Positions 12,870 to 22,584 of a stretch of 64,000 bases of DNA are shown in pieces. The stretch spans positions 1,116,001-1,180,000 of the forward strand of contig JAHGAU010000002.1 of NCBI GenBank assembly GCA_019925105.1, read 5' to 3'. Position numbers and translations under genes: made by a program. The notes beneath the pieces are model-generated. The model saw nothing but the letters and a program-made list of their open reading frames with translations. It did not search any database and had not been told where the DNA came from. The number at the start of each line of letters is the position of its first letter. Positions within the stretch are counted from its first letter, which is position 1. This stretch comes from Niebla homalea (lineage: Eukaryota; Ascomycota; Lecanoromycetes; Lecanorales; Ramalinaceae).

Positions 12870-13930
12870 TCTGCGCCTTTAATAAAGCCCGGTATTTAAT
12901 AATAGTTTTCTTCTATTTATTAATCCTTTTTAATTTAAATAAATAATAGCTTAAGGCGGTTTAATCAATATACTTCATTTTTTCTAATTATTATTTTAAG
13001 GGGTAAAATTAAGTAATCTAATTACGCGATTTCGCTATATATAAGTTCTATAAAAGCTCTTCTTTTGCCTTACGTTTCCCTTACGGATTAAGCTTCTTAC
13101 CTCGTAGCTTATAAATTAAGCTATCCTAGAAAGTAATATTATTAATTATAAGAGATTTATCCTTTAAAAGCTTTTCTTTTATTTTAAGTTTTACTTACGG
13201 ACCAAGCTTCTTACCACGTAACTTATAAAATAAGCTATCCCAAAGAATAATATCGTTAATTATAAGAGACTTATTTTTTAAATAATTAATATATATAAAG
13301 GAAACGCTTAAGCTTTGGATTTCCAAAGCTTTTTATATACGACGATTATTCTCTTCGGATTTTACTTTAAGTAAGAAGTCTATAAAAGGGTTCTTAATAT
13401 AATTTATAATTATAAGACTTAAAATTATAATATTATAAGGGTATTAAAATAAAAGATCACTTAAAAAGTTACTTAATAAGAAAAAAAGTAAGTAAGGAAT
13501 CAGGAATTTAAAATTAAGAATTTTAATAAATATATTAATAAATTTATAAATAGGATAAACGTTAAATCCAATTTATTAAAATTTCCAAGGCCAAATCCCG
13601 GGGCTAGGAATCTATAAAAAATTATATTTTAATTATTATAAAGATTAATATAAATAATCCGGTTAAGCGTTAAAATAATAATATTATTAAAACGATATAT
13701 ATTACGCTTATTATTAAGTTTTTAAAATAATCCAAGACCTTTTTTTAAGCTAATCACAATCGGGGTTAACGCGATATAAGCCCCGTAAGGATAAAATAGT
13801 ATTATATTTAACAGCTTTAATTATTAAAAAGATAAGTAAAAAGGTTATTAATTGAAATATTAAGTAATAACGAGATTATACTTATTACTTTATATTATCT
13901 AACTTTTTTCTGGGCGAATTTAAAGTATTT
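12870..13930 (-). pseudogene. Unrecognised decayed ORF with internal tandem repeat, inside hAT
   Basis: A long minus-strand frame interrupted only by stops that fit former Gln/Trp codons. From right to left it has a Gln-rich stretch after NPDCD (about 13,755), then SPGIWPWKF (about 13,605), NPFIDFLLKVKSEENNRRI (about 13,395-13,340), and two tandem units of about 36-38 residues. The first contains KSLIINDIILWDSLFYKLRG followed by KKLGP; the second has the same phrases slightly changed (about 13,270-13,060). The frame fades near 12,870. I do not recognise the protein. As it lies inside the element's ends, it is either a second transposon gene or a captured host gene. Confidence 0.45.
13150..13265 (-). 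repeat. Tandem coding repeat (about 38 codons, second unit at 13060-13150)
   Basis: The two neighbouring segments share 'aagcttcttacc' and 'ataagctatcc', each followed by 'ttaattataagaga', in the same order at about 115-bp spacing, as visible on the plus strand. On the minus strand both read as the DSLxYKLRGKKLxP unit described for the surrounding relic. Confidence 0.65.
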
Positions 13931-14690
13931 ACTTTTTTAACGCTAGGCTTAATCAGGTATGAATCTCGGCGGTATTAAGATTCACTTTAAATCCGTATTA
14001 ATTAATAATTTTACCTTAAAGAATCTCTTACTTTATACTTAATTATATTCATATTTTATACTTATCTGGTATTTATCCTTTATATCCTTTTAATTATTAA
14101 ATAACTAATAGATATTATTCTTATATTACTATATATATATTATACCGCGTATAATAACCCGTATTAATTAAACTACTAAAAAATCAACTAAAAAGAGGCC
14201 TTAATTATTAATATGAATATATAATATGAAAACTCTAAGAAATTAAGGAATATTAATTACTAAGAAGAAATATAGGGTATAAATAGGGAGTACGTCCCTA
14301 TTATAATTATTATTATAATTATTAGGATTAATATAATTAATTTAATAAAAGTATTACGTAAAATTAAGTACTATTAAAAGTTAACCGAATTTTAACTCCC
14401 TTTACGTTAATAATACGTTTATATAAAGAGATTACTTTTATATAGATTAAAAAAAACGATTTCCGGTTTTAATAAATAATTATTTATATTATCCGAGAAG
14501 TAATAAAGGTATATTTTATCTTTTACTTTAAATATAAAATTATTAATATAATTCTTTATACTTTATTAATTTTATGTTATAAGTATATAATTTCGTTTAT
14601 ATTTACGTTAAGTACGTTACCATCTAGGTTAAAGATAATTAATTAATTAAGGCGATGATATAAGCCGGCAGGGCTTTCTTTTTCCTTATA
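13931..14690. other. hAT interior, no feature seen
   Basis: AT-rich, moderately mutated sequence between two relic frames on opposite strands. No domain, repeat or RNA was recognised; it may contain the divergent upstream regions of both. Confidence 0.4.
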
Positions 14691-15130
14691 TTTATAAGTT
14701 AGCTGAGCTTTATATTACCATCTATAAATATATGGCCGCCAAATGGTTTAGCTTATCAGCTTAAACGCGGTAATAAATCCCGGGGTGGTAAATCCCGGGG
14801 GGGCAAATCCCGGGGTGGCAGTACCCGGGGTGCTCTGCGTGGTCGTGGTGGTAATAATAGTGGTGGTGGTCACGGTGGTAAATCCCATTATAATAATAAC
14901 GGTAATAATAATAACGATAATAATAACGGTAATAACGGGGAGAATAAAGATATTAAAAACGAAGATAATAATACTTATACGGATATTATAAATACTTAAA
15001 GGGAAGGTATTAATACTTAGGAGGATATAAATGCTTAAAGGGATATAAATACTTAAAGGGAAAAGAATAATACTTAAAAGGAGAATGATATTAATATTAA
15101 TATTAACGTTAATATAAACGTATAGATAGC
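14691..15130 (+). pseudogene. RGG-box / Asn-rich decayed ORF, inside hAT
   Basis: In the plus frame containing CCGCCAAAT (PPN) at 14736, the sequence reads PPNGLAYQLKRG, then several GKSRGG units, GALRGRGGNN, a Gly/His stretch, and a long Asn-rich run with ENKDIKNEDNN, before repeated stops near 14,997. RGG boxes usually bind RNA or DNA. The GC-rich repeated coding part (14775-14885) keeps its CA and TG dinucleotides while the flanks are mutated. Upstream the frame continues with RAFFFLIFIS to a stop at 14700. No family is recognised; it could be the C-terminus of a second transposon protein. A 68-codon open frame overlapping it is in another phase and looks accidental. Confidence 0.45.
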
Positions 15131-15284
15131 TAAGATTACTATTATAAGAATTATTATAATTATTATTATATTTATCGTAATCTTTAAAGAATATAATTAA
15201 TAAATAATTCTTCCCTTAGTTTTAATTAATTAATTTCTGTTAAATAATATTCTAATAATAAATATTAAGATCTTAATATATCCC

Positions 15285-15378
15285 TATTTTATCCCGGCGG
15301 GATAAGGATGGGATGGGATGGGATTTAGCCTTATTTTATCCTATACGGGATGGGATATATATTGCCAAATCCCGTCCC
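15285..15378 (-). repeat. hAT right subterminal repeat array
   Basis: GGGATAAGGATGGGATGGGAT words followed by an inverted block ATCCTATACGGGATGGGAT. Matches the right end of the short element (about 17140-17241). Confidence 0.7.
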
Positions 15379-15401
15379 ATCCCGTCCCGCTTCCCGGAGT
15401 A
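15379..15401 (-). repeat. hAT right terminal inverted repeat
   Basis: Exact reverse complement of 7478-7500, ending ...CTTCCCGGAGTA, followed by the right copy of the AATCGGAA duplication (15402-15409). Confidence 0.93.
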
Positions 15402-15721
15402 AATCGGAATTCTAAAATTTTAATATTAAATAAACCTATAAAGTAACGGAAGAATAATAAATTTAAAGGTAACTTTTAAGTGGATTTAATTATAATATTA
15501 TAAGTTTTCTTAAAAAAAGTATATAAATAAATTCTTATTCTTTAAACGGCCGTAAATACTCTTAACCCTTAAAACGTAAATAAAGGCTAAGTAGATACCG
15601 GTTTTTATTCTTAACGTTATAGATATCGGGTTTTTTACGGTTATTAATAAGGTTAAATAGCCGAGTATTAAGGAACGCCGGAATTAGCTTAGTTAGATCC
15701 GTAGTATAAATCAATCAATCA
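15402..15721 (+). mobile_element. LINE-1, 3' segment with (CAAT)n tail
   Basis: Begins with the hAT duplication and then continues the LINE 3' UTR exactly where it broke off at 7477. It contains the family's conserved 3' words (GGCCGTAAATACTC, GGAACGCCGGAATTAGCTTA, TAGATCCGTAGTATAAAT) and ends in a tetranucleotide CAAT tail. The LINE-1 duplication copy follows at 15722-15734. Confidence 0.9.
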
Positions 15722-15734
15722 ATATTATATTTAT

Positions 15735-16510
15735 AAAAACGATTAAAATTATTTAAAAAAAAAAAGAAAAAGTTTAAAATAAAATAAAAAACTTATTATA
15801 ATTACGCGTTATTTTTACGATAATGCGTGTCTTTATTATAGCGTAATAAATTAATAATAAAGCCTTAAGTAATTATTAATTAATATTATAGAAATTCTTT
15901 TCCTATTTATTTTTTTTATTAAGTTTTATAAAGGGGTTTTTAATAAGCTTTATAAGTTACGTTAATTATTTATTAACGTAAAATACTTTTATTATATTAT
16001 TATTAAATAAATATTATTATATTCACGTATATACCTAAGGATTCTTTTCTTTTTACCTTTTTTTTATTAAGTTTAATAATAGGTTTTTAATAAGCTTTAT
16101 ATTTAACCGGCTTTACGCTAGTTTCTTAAATATATTTCTTTATACCTTAAAGATTAATATATAAAAAGGGAGATAATTATTAATAGTTAATGTTATTTTT
16201 ACGTTAACGCTATAATAATACGCTATATTATTACGTTAAAATAAGCCGTTAAGCCTTAATAAAAAGCTTTAATAACGGTTTTAATATACGTTATTTATAA
16301 GCCGTAACTTAATAAGCTTAAAGCGGGGTAGTTATTATTTTTACCTTAAGTAAAGGTTATATTTTAATTCTTTTTAAGTTCCTTAAGAATTAATCTTATT
16401 ATTAATTTACTTATTAAAGTAATACTTAAGTATCCAGACCGTAACGTCACGTCTTCTATACCTACCTTTACTAGTCCCGCCGGCGTGCCGCCAGCGGAGT
16501 CAGTCTAACA
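15735..16510 (+). mobile_element. Element X, right part
   Basis: Continuation of X after LINE-1. It contains a direct repeat of about 40 bp (15911-15954 and 16061-16100, sharing TTTTTAATAAGCTTTATA) and shorter AACG-rich repeats at 16200-16320. The last 70 bp (about 16440-16510) are abruptly GC-richer and unmutated, with GTCACGTC, CCGCCGGCGTGCCGCC and a terminal CAGTCTAACA. The join with LINE-2 falls at 16510/16511, inside LINE-2 reverse-transcriptase sequence. It may be an LTR end. Confidence 0.45.
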
Positions 16511-16601
16511 CTTTTTATTATAACTTTATTAACTTTTTAATAAAAAAATTATTAAAAAAGAAAAAAAGGATAAAAAAGATTAATGACCTTTACGGGATCC
16601 T
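16511..16601 (-). mobile_element. LINE-2, RT fragment left of the short hAT element
   Basis: On the minus strand this reads RIP*RSLIFFILFFFFNNF, then LIKL: the LINE segment just after the GIPQG motif. It joins the sequence at 17265 without gain or loss once the short element and one duplication copy are removed. The rest of the LINE-2 3' part should lie left of X, outside the window. Confidence 0.75.
16594..16601. repeat. Target-site duplication of the short hAT element (GGGATCCT)
   Basis: GGGATCCT here and at 17265-17272, directly outside the terminal repeats. Confidence 0.92.
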
Positions 16602-16809
16602 TACTCCGGGAAGCGGGACGGGATATATCCCATGGGATAGGGACGGGATAGGGACGGGATAGGGACGGGATAGGGACGGGATAGGGATAGGACGGGATGA
16701 AGTGAATAGAATCTTATCCCGTATTAATACGGGATAAAATAGGACGGGATCGGGATATATTAAGATCCCAGTGGCGGATAAAATAAGAGAAAACCTGGCC
16801 AAAACAGTA

Positions 16810-16949
16810 AATTCAGGGGTAAATTATCACAAAGATTATCGCAAACATTTTTTGGTAGTTTATCGATAACCGGAAAAACGATTACCCGGTTATCGATAAA
16901 CCACCAAAAAATATTTATGCTGATCTTTATAATAATCTACCCCTTAATT
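16810..16949. repeat. Long inverted repeat (64-bp arms, 12-bp loop)
   Basis: Arms 16810-16873 and 16886-16949 are imperfect reverse complements. The inner part is strongest: TTTTTTGGTAGTTTATCGAT against ATCGATAAACCACCAAAAAA. It could be a separate foldback element nested in the MITE or a hairpin intrinsic to it. Confidence 0.8.
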
Positions 16950-16950
16950 C

Positions 16951-17105
16951 ACTCTCACCCGCACCTTTACCTGCACCACCACCCTTACCACCCTCACCAC
17001 CCTCACCACCCTCATGACCCTCATGACCCTCATGACCCTCATCACCCTCAGTAACCTCACCCTCACCTGCACCCTTACCACCACCCTTACCTGCACCCTT
17101 ATTAA
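16951..17105. repeat. CA-rich minisatellite in the MITE
   Basis: Tandem 9-bp words, mainly CTCATGACC and CACCCTCAC variants. The reverse strand would encode a Gly/Glu/His repeat (EGHEGHEGHEGG), so it could be a captured low-complexity coding piece. The abundant unmutated CA words contrast with all surrounding LINE DNA. Confidence 0.75.
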
Positions 17106-17264
17106 TTCATTATTACCCCGCATCTTGGCGGGATCTTAACATATCCCGATCCCATCCCGCCGGGATAGGGATGGGATGGGATGGGATTCAGCCTTATCCC
17201 GTCCCACGCGGGATGGGATAAGTGAATTGAAAAACCGTCCCATCCCGTCCCGCTTCCCGCAGTA

Positions 17265-19272
17265 GGGATCCTTATTATTACCAGCTTTATTAAGCTTATT
17301 TTTTATTCTAAGCTTATTACCGTTATTTATTTACTTAAGAAACTTTCCGTTTAATTTATAAGGAAAAGTAATATCCTTTTCCTTTATAAATTATATAATA
17401 ATTTTTAATAATTTATTTTATTAAAGGCTCTTATAACGTTTAAGGAAAAAAGGTTTATAATATATTTCTTTTTGTAACCTTATATCGTATATACGTCATT
17501 AATTGATCCTTTTAAGGCCGTTTCCGTAAACTGTTTTTTTTTCATTTTTATTTATTAATCGGGAAAAAGTCTATATGCTTTTATATAGTTATTAAGGATC
17601 TATATAATTATTATTTTTAAAGCTTTTCTTAACGTACAAAAAAAATTAATTTATACCCTTTTACCTTTAAGTAATCTGGCTTAATAAACTTCTTAAGGAT
17701 AATTATTTTAGTTTCCTTAAATTTCCGGGGGTGGTATTTTACGTTTAAATATACCTAGAATAAATACGTAAATATCTCTTCAACCGGATTAATAAATATC
17801 GCGAGGAACTTATTTAATATTCTATTAGGTCCCGGGGCTTTATCCTTCTTTAACTTAAGGATTACGGCCTTTATTGTGGCCCTTATTACCTTATTATTTA
17901 CCTTTAAAGGTTCCGGGTATACCGCTATTGGGATATTTATCAAGTTAATCTTAAGTAATAAGGGAAAGAAAGCTTTTCGTAACGTAGTAATTTTATTATT
18001 AAATATAATTATTATTATCCCGTCCGGCTTCTTAAAGGGGGGAAATTTAAATATAGGTTTCAGTTTTTTACTTTACTTTTTACCGTATTTAATTAAGTTT
18101 TATACCGCCCGTAATAAGGTTAATAATTTATAAAAATTTTACCGAAAAAATATCCTTTTTAACTTAATAATTACCGTTTCCTTAACCTTTAATATATTAT
18201 AAAGCTACTTCTAAGTTACTTAATTTCTATATTATATAACTTATTTAATAAGCCTTTTTATTTTATTAATTACCTTAATATATTTTTCCGATTAATACGT
18301 TTTTACCCTTAGGGATAACTTTATTATCGGGACCGTTTTTTTAATTACTTTATTTATCATAGTTATAATTCTATCTATAAACGCGTTAATATTACCTTTA
18401 TTACTTAAATTAAATAAGCCGGGTAAATTAAATAAATCGGATAAATTAGGTAAATTAGATAAGTTAAGTAAGGTCTTAAGTAACTATACCGCTACCGTTT
18501 TTATTTTTCTATTAACCTTTTTTGCCTTTACTGTTTTTAATACCCTCTTAACTGCTAATTAAGGGGTTTATTCGTATTCTTAATTTAAGGATATTTATAT
18601 TAATATATAATTCAAATTATATTTAAGGTTTTTCCTTAAAAGATAAAACGTAACCGTATACGTTATATTCTTTAAGTTAACTATAAAATCGATAATAGTT
18701 TTTAATCCCCGTTTTCTTTATATTCTTATACCCTTCGGTATTAATAGGGATAAGCGTTTACTTATAATAATAAATAATAAGGTTTTAACCTCCGCGTAAC
18801 GTATTACCTTACCCAGTATATTTTATTTCGGGTAATATACGTTAAAGTCCCTTAATAATAAATATTCCTTTTACTCCCTTAAAACCTATTCTAATAACGG
18901 TATTATAAACGGTTTTTATTTATTTACCGGCGGTAAATTATATACGTTATAAATTTAAAAGTTACCTATTAATTAAACTTTTTATATAATACGTAACGTA
19001 TATAAGTTATTTCCGTAATATATTACTTCATAGCCGTTAACGTTTAACCTCTTATTAATATAGAAATATATTCGGGTTATTTTATCCCCTTTAAAGTAGA
19101 AATAAAATTTTTTATTAAGGTTTATTAACGAATACGTAAAACGGCTATATAACGGCTCCTATATAACGATAATATTAACGTTCTTAATTTTATCTCTTAT
19201 AAATATTAACTTTATAACTTTACCCGCCTCCCTGTATATATTATATTATATTATTTTTAACGTTATTAATAT
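17265..19272 (-). mobile_element. LINE-2, RT and endonuclease segment
   Basis: Minus-strand Tad1-like LINE, read from 19272 down to 17265 and continuing at 16601. It covers the start of ORF2 (endonuclease) through the first part of the reverse transcriptase. Its right side stops where the GATT-repeat tail of LINE-3 begins, so the 5' part of LINE-2 should resume beyond the window. It is the oldest visible layer and less mutated in the RT than other copies. Confidence 0.8.
17273..19265 (-). pseudogene. LINE-2 ORF2 relic (endonuclease and N-terminal RT)
   Basis: Landmarks on the minus strand: NVNIIVI*EPLYSRFTYS (about 19,190-19,130), the QEP endonuclease region; NLPPVNK (about 18,940); KKDKAPGPNRILNKFLAIF (about 17,853-17,800), the classic LINE RT phrase, still clean; ILKKFIKPDYLKVK (about 17,703-17,660); SLNVIRAFNKINY (about 17,435-17,395). 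The RT is cut at the GIPQG codons by the short hAT element. A 62-codon open stretch (17755-17943) is simply the best preserved piece of this RT, not a separate gene. Confidence 0.8.
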
Positions 19273-20912
19273 TGATTGATTAATTTATTTATACTACGGA
19301 TCTAGCTAAGTTAATTCCGGCGTTCCTTAGTACGCGGCCTTTTAACCCTACTAATAACCGTAAAAACCTGATACTTATAACGATAAAATAAAACCGGCGT
19401 CCACCAGATTTCCACCTTTTATCCCTTAAGGTAAAGAATATTAATGGCCGTTTAAAAAGTAATAATCTATTTATATATTTCTTATATTCTAATTTTATTA
19501 AGAAAACCTATAACATTATAATTATATCCTTATAAGGATTATTTTTAAGCTTATTATTTTTCCGCTCCTTTATATATTTATATTATATTAATTTTACGTA
19601 ATCTTTCTAAATATTTTTATTAATATCTATGTACTTAATATATATTCTTTTTATATTATTATTACTATTTACTTTTTTAAGGACCTTTAATAAGTATTTA
19701 TTATTATATTTTTATAGTTATAAAAAATATTTTCCGGTTTATATAATTAATATAACCGGTTTCCGTTTCTTTTTTTCTTCTTTAATTAATAATAAGCCTT
19801 TTTTATAAGGTTTTTAACAACCTTATTTATCTTTATAATAAAATTAAACTATAATAATAATTTAATAAATATTATAAACTTAATAATTACCCGGATACCT
19901 TATTTTATAGATAATATTCAATAATAATTATAAATATTAACCTTTATTATAAGTCTTAATTTAACCCCTATTTAATTTAACCTCTATAAATAAAAAATAA
20001 AAGATAAGGATATATATAACGTTTTGCTTTTTTTATTTATACTTATAGTTAATACTAATTTAACCTTTGATATATATAATAAATAAGAAACAAATTAAAC
20101 TATTTTTATTTATTTAAAGTTAAATTATTAATATATTATTATCCTTTTTGATAATCCTATAATAATAAAGGTATTTATTAATAATTATTTTATTATTAAA
20201 AGTTAAATATTAATATCCTTAAAGTATAAAATCCTTATATTTTTATTAATATATAATTTATTTTATTATAACTTATTAAGCGATTATTATAGTTTTTATT
20301 CTTTCAATCCTTTTATTTTTAATTTCCTTTAAATTTAATAAAAATTTATATATACTTAAATTAACCTTTAAAATATTAATAAAGTTAATTTCCTTTTTAA
20401 TTCATTCCCGTTTTACTTTAATAAAAAAAAGGATAAAGACTTTTATTTTATTTTTTTTTAACTTAAGGCCTCTTAAAATTTTAATGGATCCTTTCGTTTT
20501 TTACCGTTATAATTAAATACGTATATTTTTTAAGCTTCATTTAAGTAATTATTTAATTAAACGAAACTTTAATTAATAATATAAAAACTTTAGACTTTAA
20601 TACCGGGATAAAAGTTATTTTATAAGCATTATTAATTATTTTTAAGTACCGGTTCTAAACTCTTTATAATATTTAAATAAGCTCTTTCTTATATCCCGGG
20701 GTACCCTTAAATATATATTAAATAACTATAATATATATTATGGCCGGCTTTATTACCGCTTAATAAACGGTCCGGGCATTTTATAGAATAACTTTTTATA
20801 TCGATATAATAAGGTAAATAAAGCCTTTTTTTTATAAAGTTATCTTCTTTTAAACCTTTTTTATATAATCTTTTTAATTAAGCTTTTTATTTACTTAAAG
20901 GTTAAAGCTTTT
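19273..20912 (-). mobile_element. LINE-3, 3' part
   Basis: Starts with the GATTGATT tail and the diagnostic TATACTACGGATCTAG 3' end, then the 3' UTR and the C-terminal part of ORF2 on the minus strand. At 20912 it is broken by the chromovirus. The same point in LINE-f reads TTAAAGACTTTAATATTAAC without interruption, so the rest of LINE-3 should lie right of the window, beyond the chromovirus. The decay is heavy. Confidence 0.85.
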
Positions 20913-21048
20913 TGTTAGAGTGCAAGCCCCTCTGGGGTGGTTGGAAGGCAAAGGGTGTATTGCGTATAACTAAAGACATTAAAGTACAGAAGTATAGGAG
21001 TGAAGGGGCCAAAGGCCCTGATATACCCAGTCAGTAATACTCCTTGTA

Positions 21049-21074
21049 CCGGGTTAACCCCGGGCTTAACCCGG
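21049..21074. repeat. GC-rich palindrome in the chromovirus LTR
   Basis: CCGGGTTAA and TTAACCCGG surround an 8-bp CCCCGGGC centre. It could form a hairpin in the LTR transcript; function unknown. Confidence 0.7.
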
Positions 21075-21200
21075 GGTAGGCCCAGTAAAGCCTGTAGCTT
21101 AGCTATTAATACCCCTGAACCCTAATATTACCCCCCTAAGAAAGGCTCGCCTATAAGCACACTGAAAAGAAAAAAAATTTTAAACTCAAAACCACCTTTT

Positions 21201-21323
21201 TTACCCGTTATTAATTAACCGGGTAATTAAAATAAGGTTAAGTTACCACCCAGCTTACCCGTTATTGGCTGGCCGGGTAATTAATATGAGAATTATAGAT
21301 TACTTAGCTTACCCGTTACTGGT
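21201..21323. repeat. 54-bp tandem repeats in the chromovirus LTR
   Basis: Units start at 21201, 21255 and 21309, exactly 54 bp apart, each with TTACCCG and CGGGTAA as inverted halves around a variable core. The third unit is cut by the copia after 21323 and completed at 38908-38946. Tandem units in an LTR often act as transcriptional enhancers; here that is only inference. Confidence 0.8.
21319..21323. repeat. Copia target-site duplication (CTGGT), left copy
   Basis: CTGGT precedes the 5' LTR and recurs at 38903-38907 after the 3' LTR. Confidence 0.88.
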
Positions 21324-21550
21324 TGTCAGCCTAGGTGCAGGCATGGTGGTAGTATTGCGGACATGGAGTGTTACTAAGCCGTTATGCGAGCGGTGCCAAG
21401 ATACTCTTATAATACGTATATATCTTATTACCTGGCCGTATATCTTAGATTAACTAAGTATATCCTATAGTCTTTTTTTATAAATCTATTTATATAGATT
21501 ATATTTAATTTATATTACTTTATTATATTTATACGTTTATACGTATAATA
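21324..21550 (+). repeat. Copia 5' LTR
   Basis: Begins TGTCAGCCTAGGTGCAGG and ends ATACGTATAATA (once ...GTGTGACA). Its first 70 bp are unmutated and its last 100 bp strongly mutated, the reverse of the 3' LTR. Confidence 0.88.
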
Positions 21551-22571
21551 GTTAAAAGCCCGGTTATATATATTTATTATATTTATTAAAGATTTAAATT
21601 ATTTATTCAATAATTAAATTATATAAATATAGCCTTTAAGTTATATACTTAAAGGATAATATATAAAAACTTAAGTAAGAATTATAAAAAAAATTAACTT
21701 TTCTTTTTTTTTATTAATTAATTAATTAATTTAAAATAAATTCTTATAAAATAAAGCTTATTAATTTTAAAAATTAAAACGTATAATTCTCCGTTATTAA
21801 AGGAAAAGTAATAAGATATTATATTTAAGATCTTATAAACTTTACCCTTAATATTAAGCTTAAAGTATTAATAAAACTTAATAAACCAGAAGTTTTTAAA
21901 ATTTTAAGTAATTAAGTTATAAATATTATAATTATATATAAAATAGGTATAATATAATATAAGAGTTATATATTACGGTAAAAAAAGCAGGATACTTTAT
22001 TAATAAAGTTAAATAATTTTATTTATTTATTAATTAATAAAATAAAACTTATATACCTTTAAAACGTAAAAGTTTATTTATAGGATTTCCTTTAAGCCCT
22101 TTGATTAAAAATAATACCCTTAAACTCCGCCCGTTTTTTAAAAGTAAAGAAAGAATATTATTATATTAAGACCGGTTTTAAATCTTAAGAAAGTCCCGAG
22201 TCTTAAGTAAATAAATAAATATATATATTTATTTAAATTAAAAATAATTATTTTGTAAAAGCTTTAAATTATAAACGTATATTCCGTTATTTTTTAATAA
22301 TAATTAAAAGATATATATTAATATTATCTTAAATATATAAGTTTAATATTAAGAATATAATAAATTACTCCGTAGCCCTTCTTATTATTAAGGAGAAATT
22401 CAGATATTATATTTAACTTTATAACGTAAAGAAGATAACTTTAATATATTTAACGTTTATAGTTTACGATAAGAAAACCGATAATAATAATACTTTAAAG
22501 GAATTAATAAAATTATCTTATAAGGGTAATATAATTAAGTTAATTAAATATTTATATAATATAAAATATTA
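21551..22571 (+). pseudogene. Copia gag region relic
   Basis: About 1 kb between the 5' LTR and the LINE-b site. By position this should hold the primer-binding site and gag (capsid/nucleocapsid). The decay is heavy; I could not confirm gag motifs or a tRNA match. Assignment is by position within the element. Confidence 0.45.
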
Positions 22572-22584
22572 ATTTAATAAATAT
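22572..22584. repeat. LINE-b target-site duplication, left copy
   Basis: ATTTAATAAATAT (13 bp), repeated at 22951-22963. Confidence 0.9.

Larger units (their letters stand above)
7478..15401 (-). mobile_element. hAT DNA transposon, 7,924 bp
   Basis: Bounded by perfect 23-bp terminal inverted repeats beginning TACTCCGGGAAGCGGG, with an 8-bp duplication outside. Both ends carry subterminal arrays of GGGAT-type words. The left half encodes a decayed hAT transposase on the minus strand; the right half holds an unrecognised minus-strand frame with internal repeats and a short plus-strand RGG-rich frame. It inserted into the 3' UTR of LINE-1. It is less mutated than the LINEs: CA and TG still occur through the transposase region. 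At 7.9 kb it is larger than a minimal hAT, so it may carry extra genes or undetected older insertions. Confidence 0.88.
16602..17264. mobile_element. Short non-autonomous hAT element (MITE-like), 663 bp
   Basis: Same terminal inverted repeats as the 7.9-kb hAT (22 of 23 positions at its right end) and the same subterminal GGGAT arrays at both ends (about 16620-16780 and 17140-17241), with an 8-bp duplication. The middle has nothing in common with the large element: it holds a long inverted repeat and a minisatellite. It has no transposase and would depend on the large element's enzyme. It is almost free of RIP-type mutation although it is full of CA and TG. Confidence 0.9.
20913..21323 (-). 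repeat. Chromovirus 3' LTR, first piece
   Basis: Starts TGTTAGAGTGCAAGCCCC on the plus strand and matches 63883-64000 (the 5' LTR) over its first 118 bp. It is interrupted at 21323/21324 by the copia and resumes at 38908; total LTR about 531 bp. It is nearly free of RIP-type changes, unlike its partner at 63883. Confidence 0.85.

Noticed and set aside
14785..14991. 68-codon open frame on the plus strand with VVVVV/IIII runs
   Set aside because: It is an out-of-phase reading of the RGG/Asn-rich relic; the sensible frame is one phase away.
16590..16802. 70-codon open frame on the minus strand
   Set aside because: It translates the terminal and subterminal repeats of the short hAT element.
17876..18133. 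85-codon open frame on the plus strand
   Set aside because: Antisense to the LINE-2 RT region; no domain, low-complexity hydrophobic text.
21201..21323. Evenly spaced 54-bp palindromic units as a CRISPR array
   Set aside because: Only three diverged units, in a fungal LTR, with no spacer-repeat contrast and no cas genes.
21265..21453. 62-codon frame starting MAGRVINMRI
   Set aside because: It crosses the chromovirus LTR/copia LTR junction, so it is a by-product of insertion.
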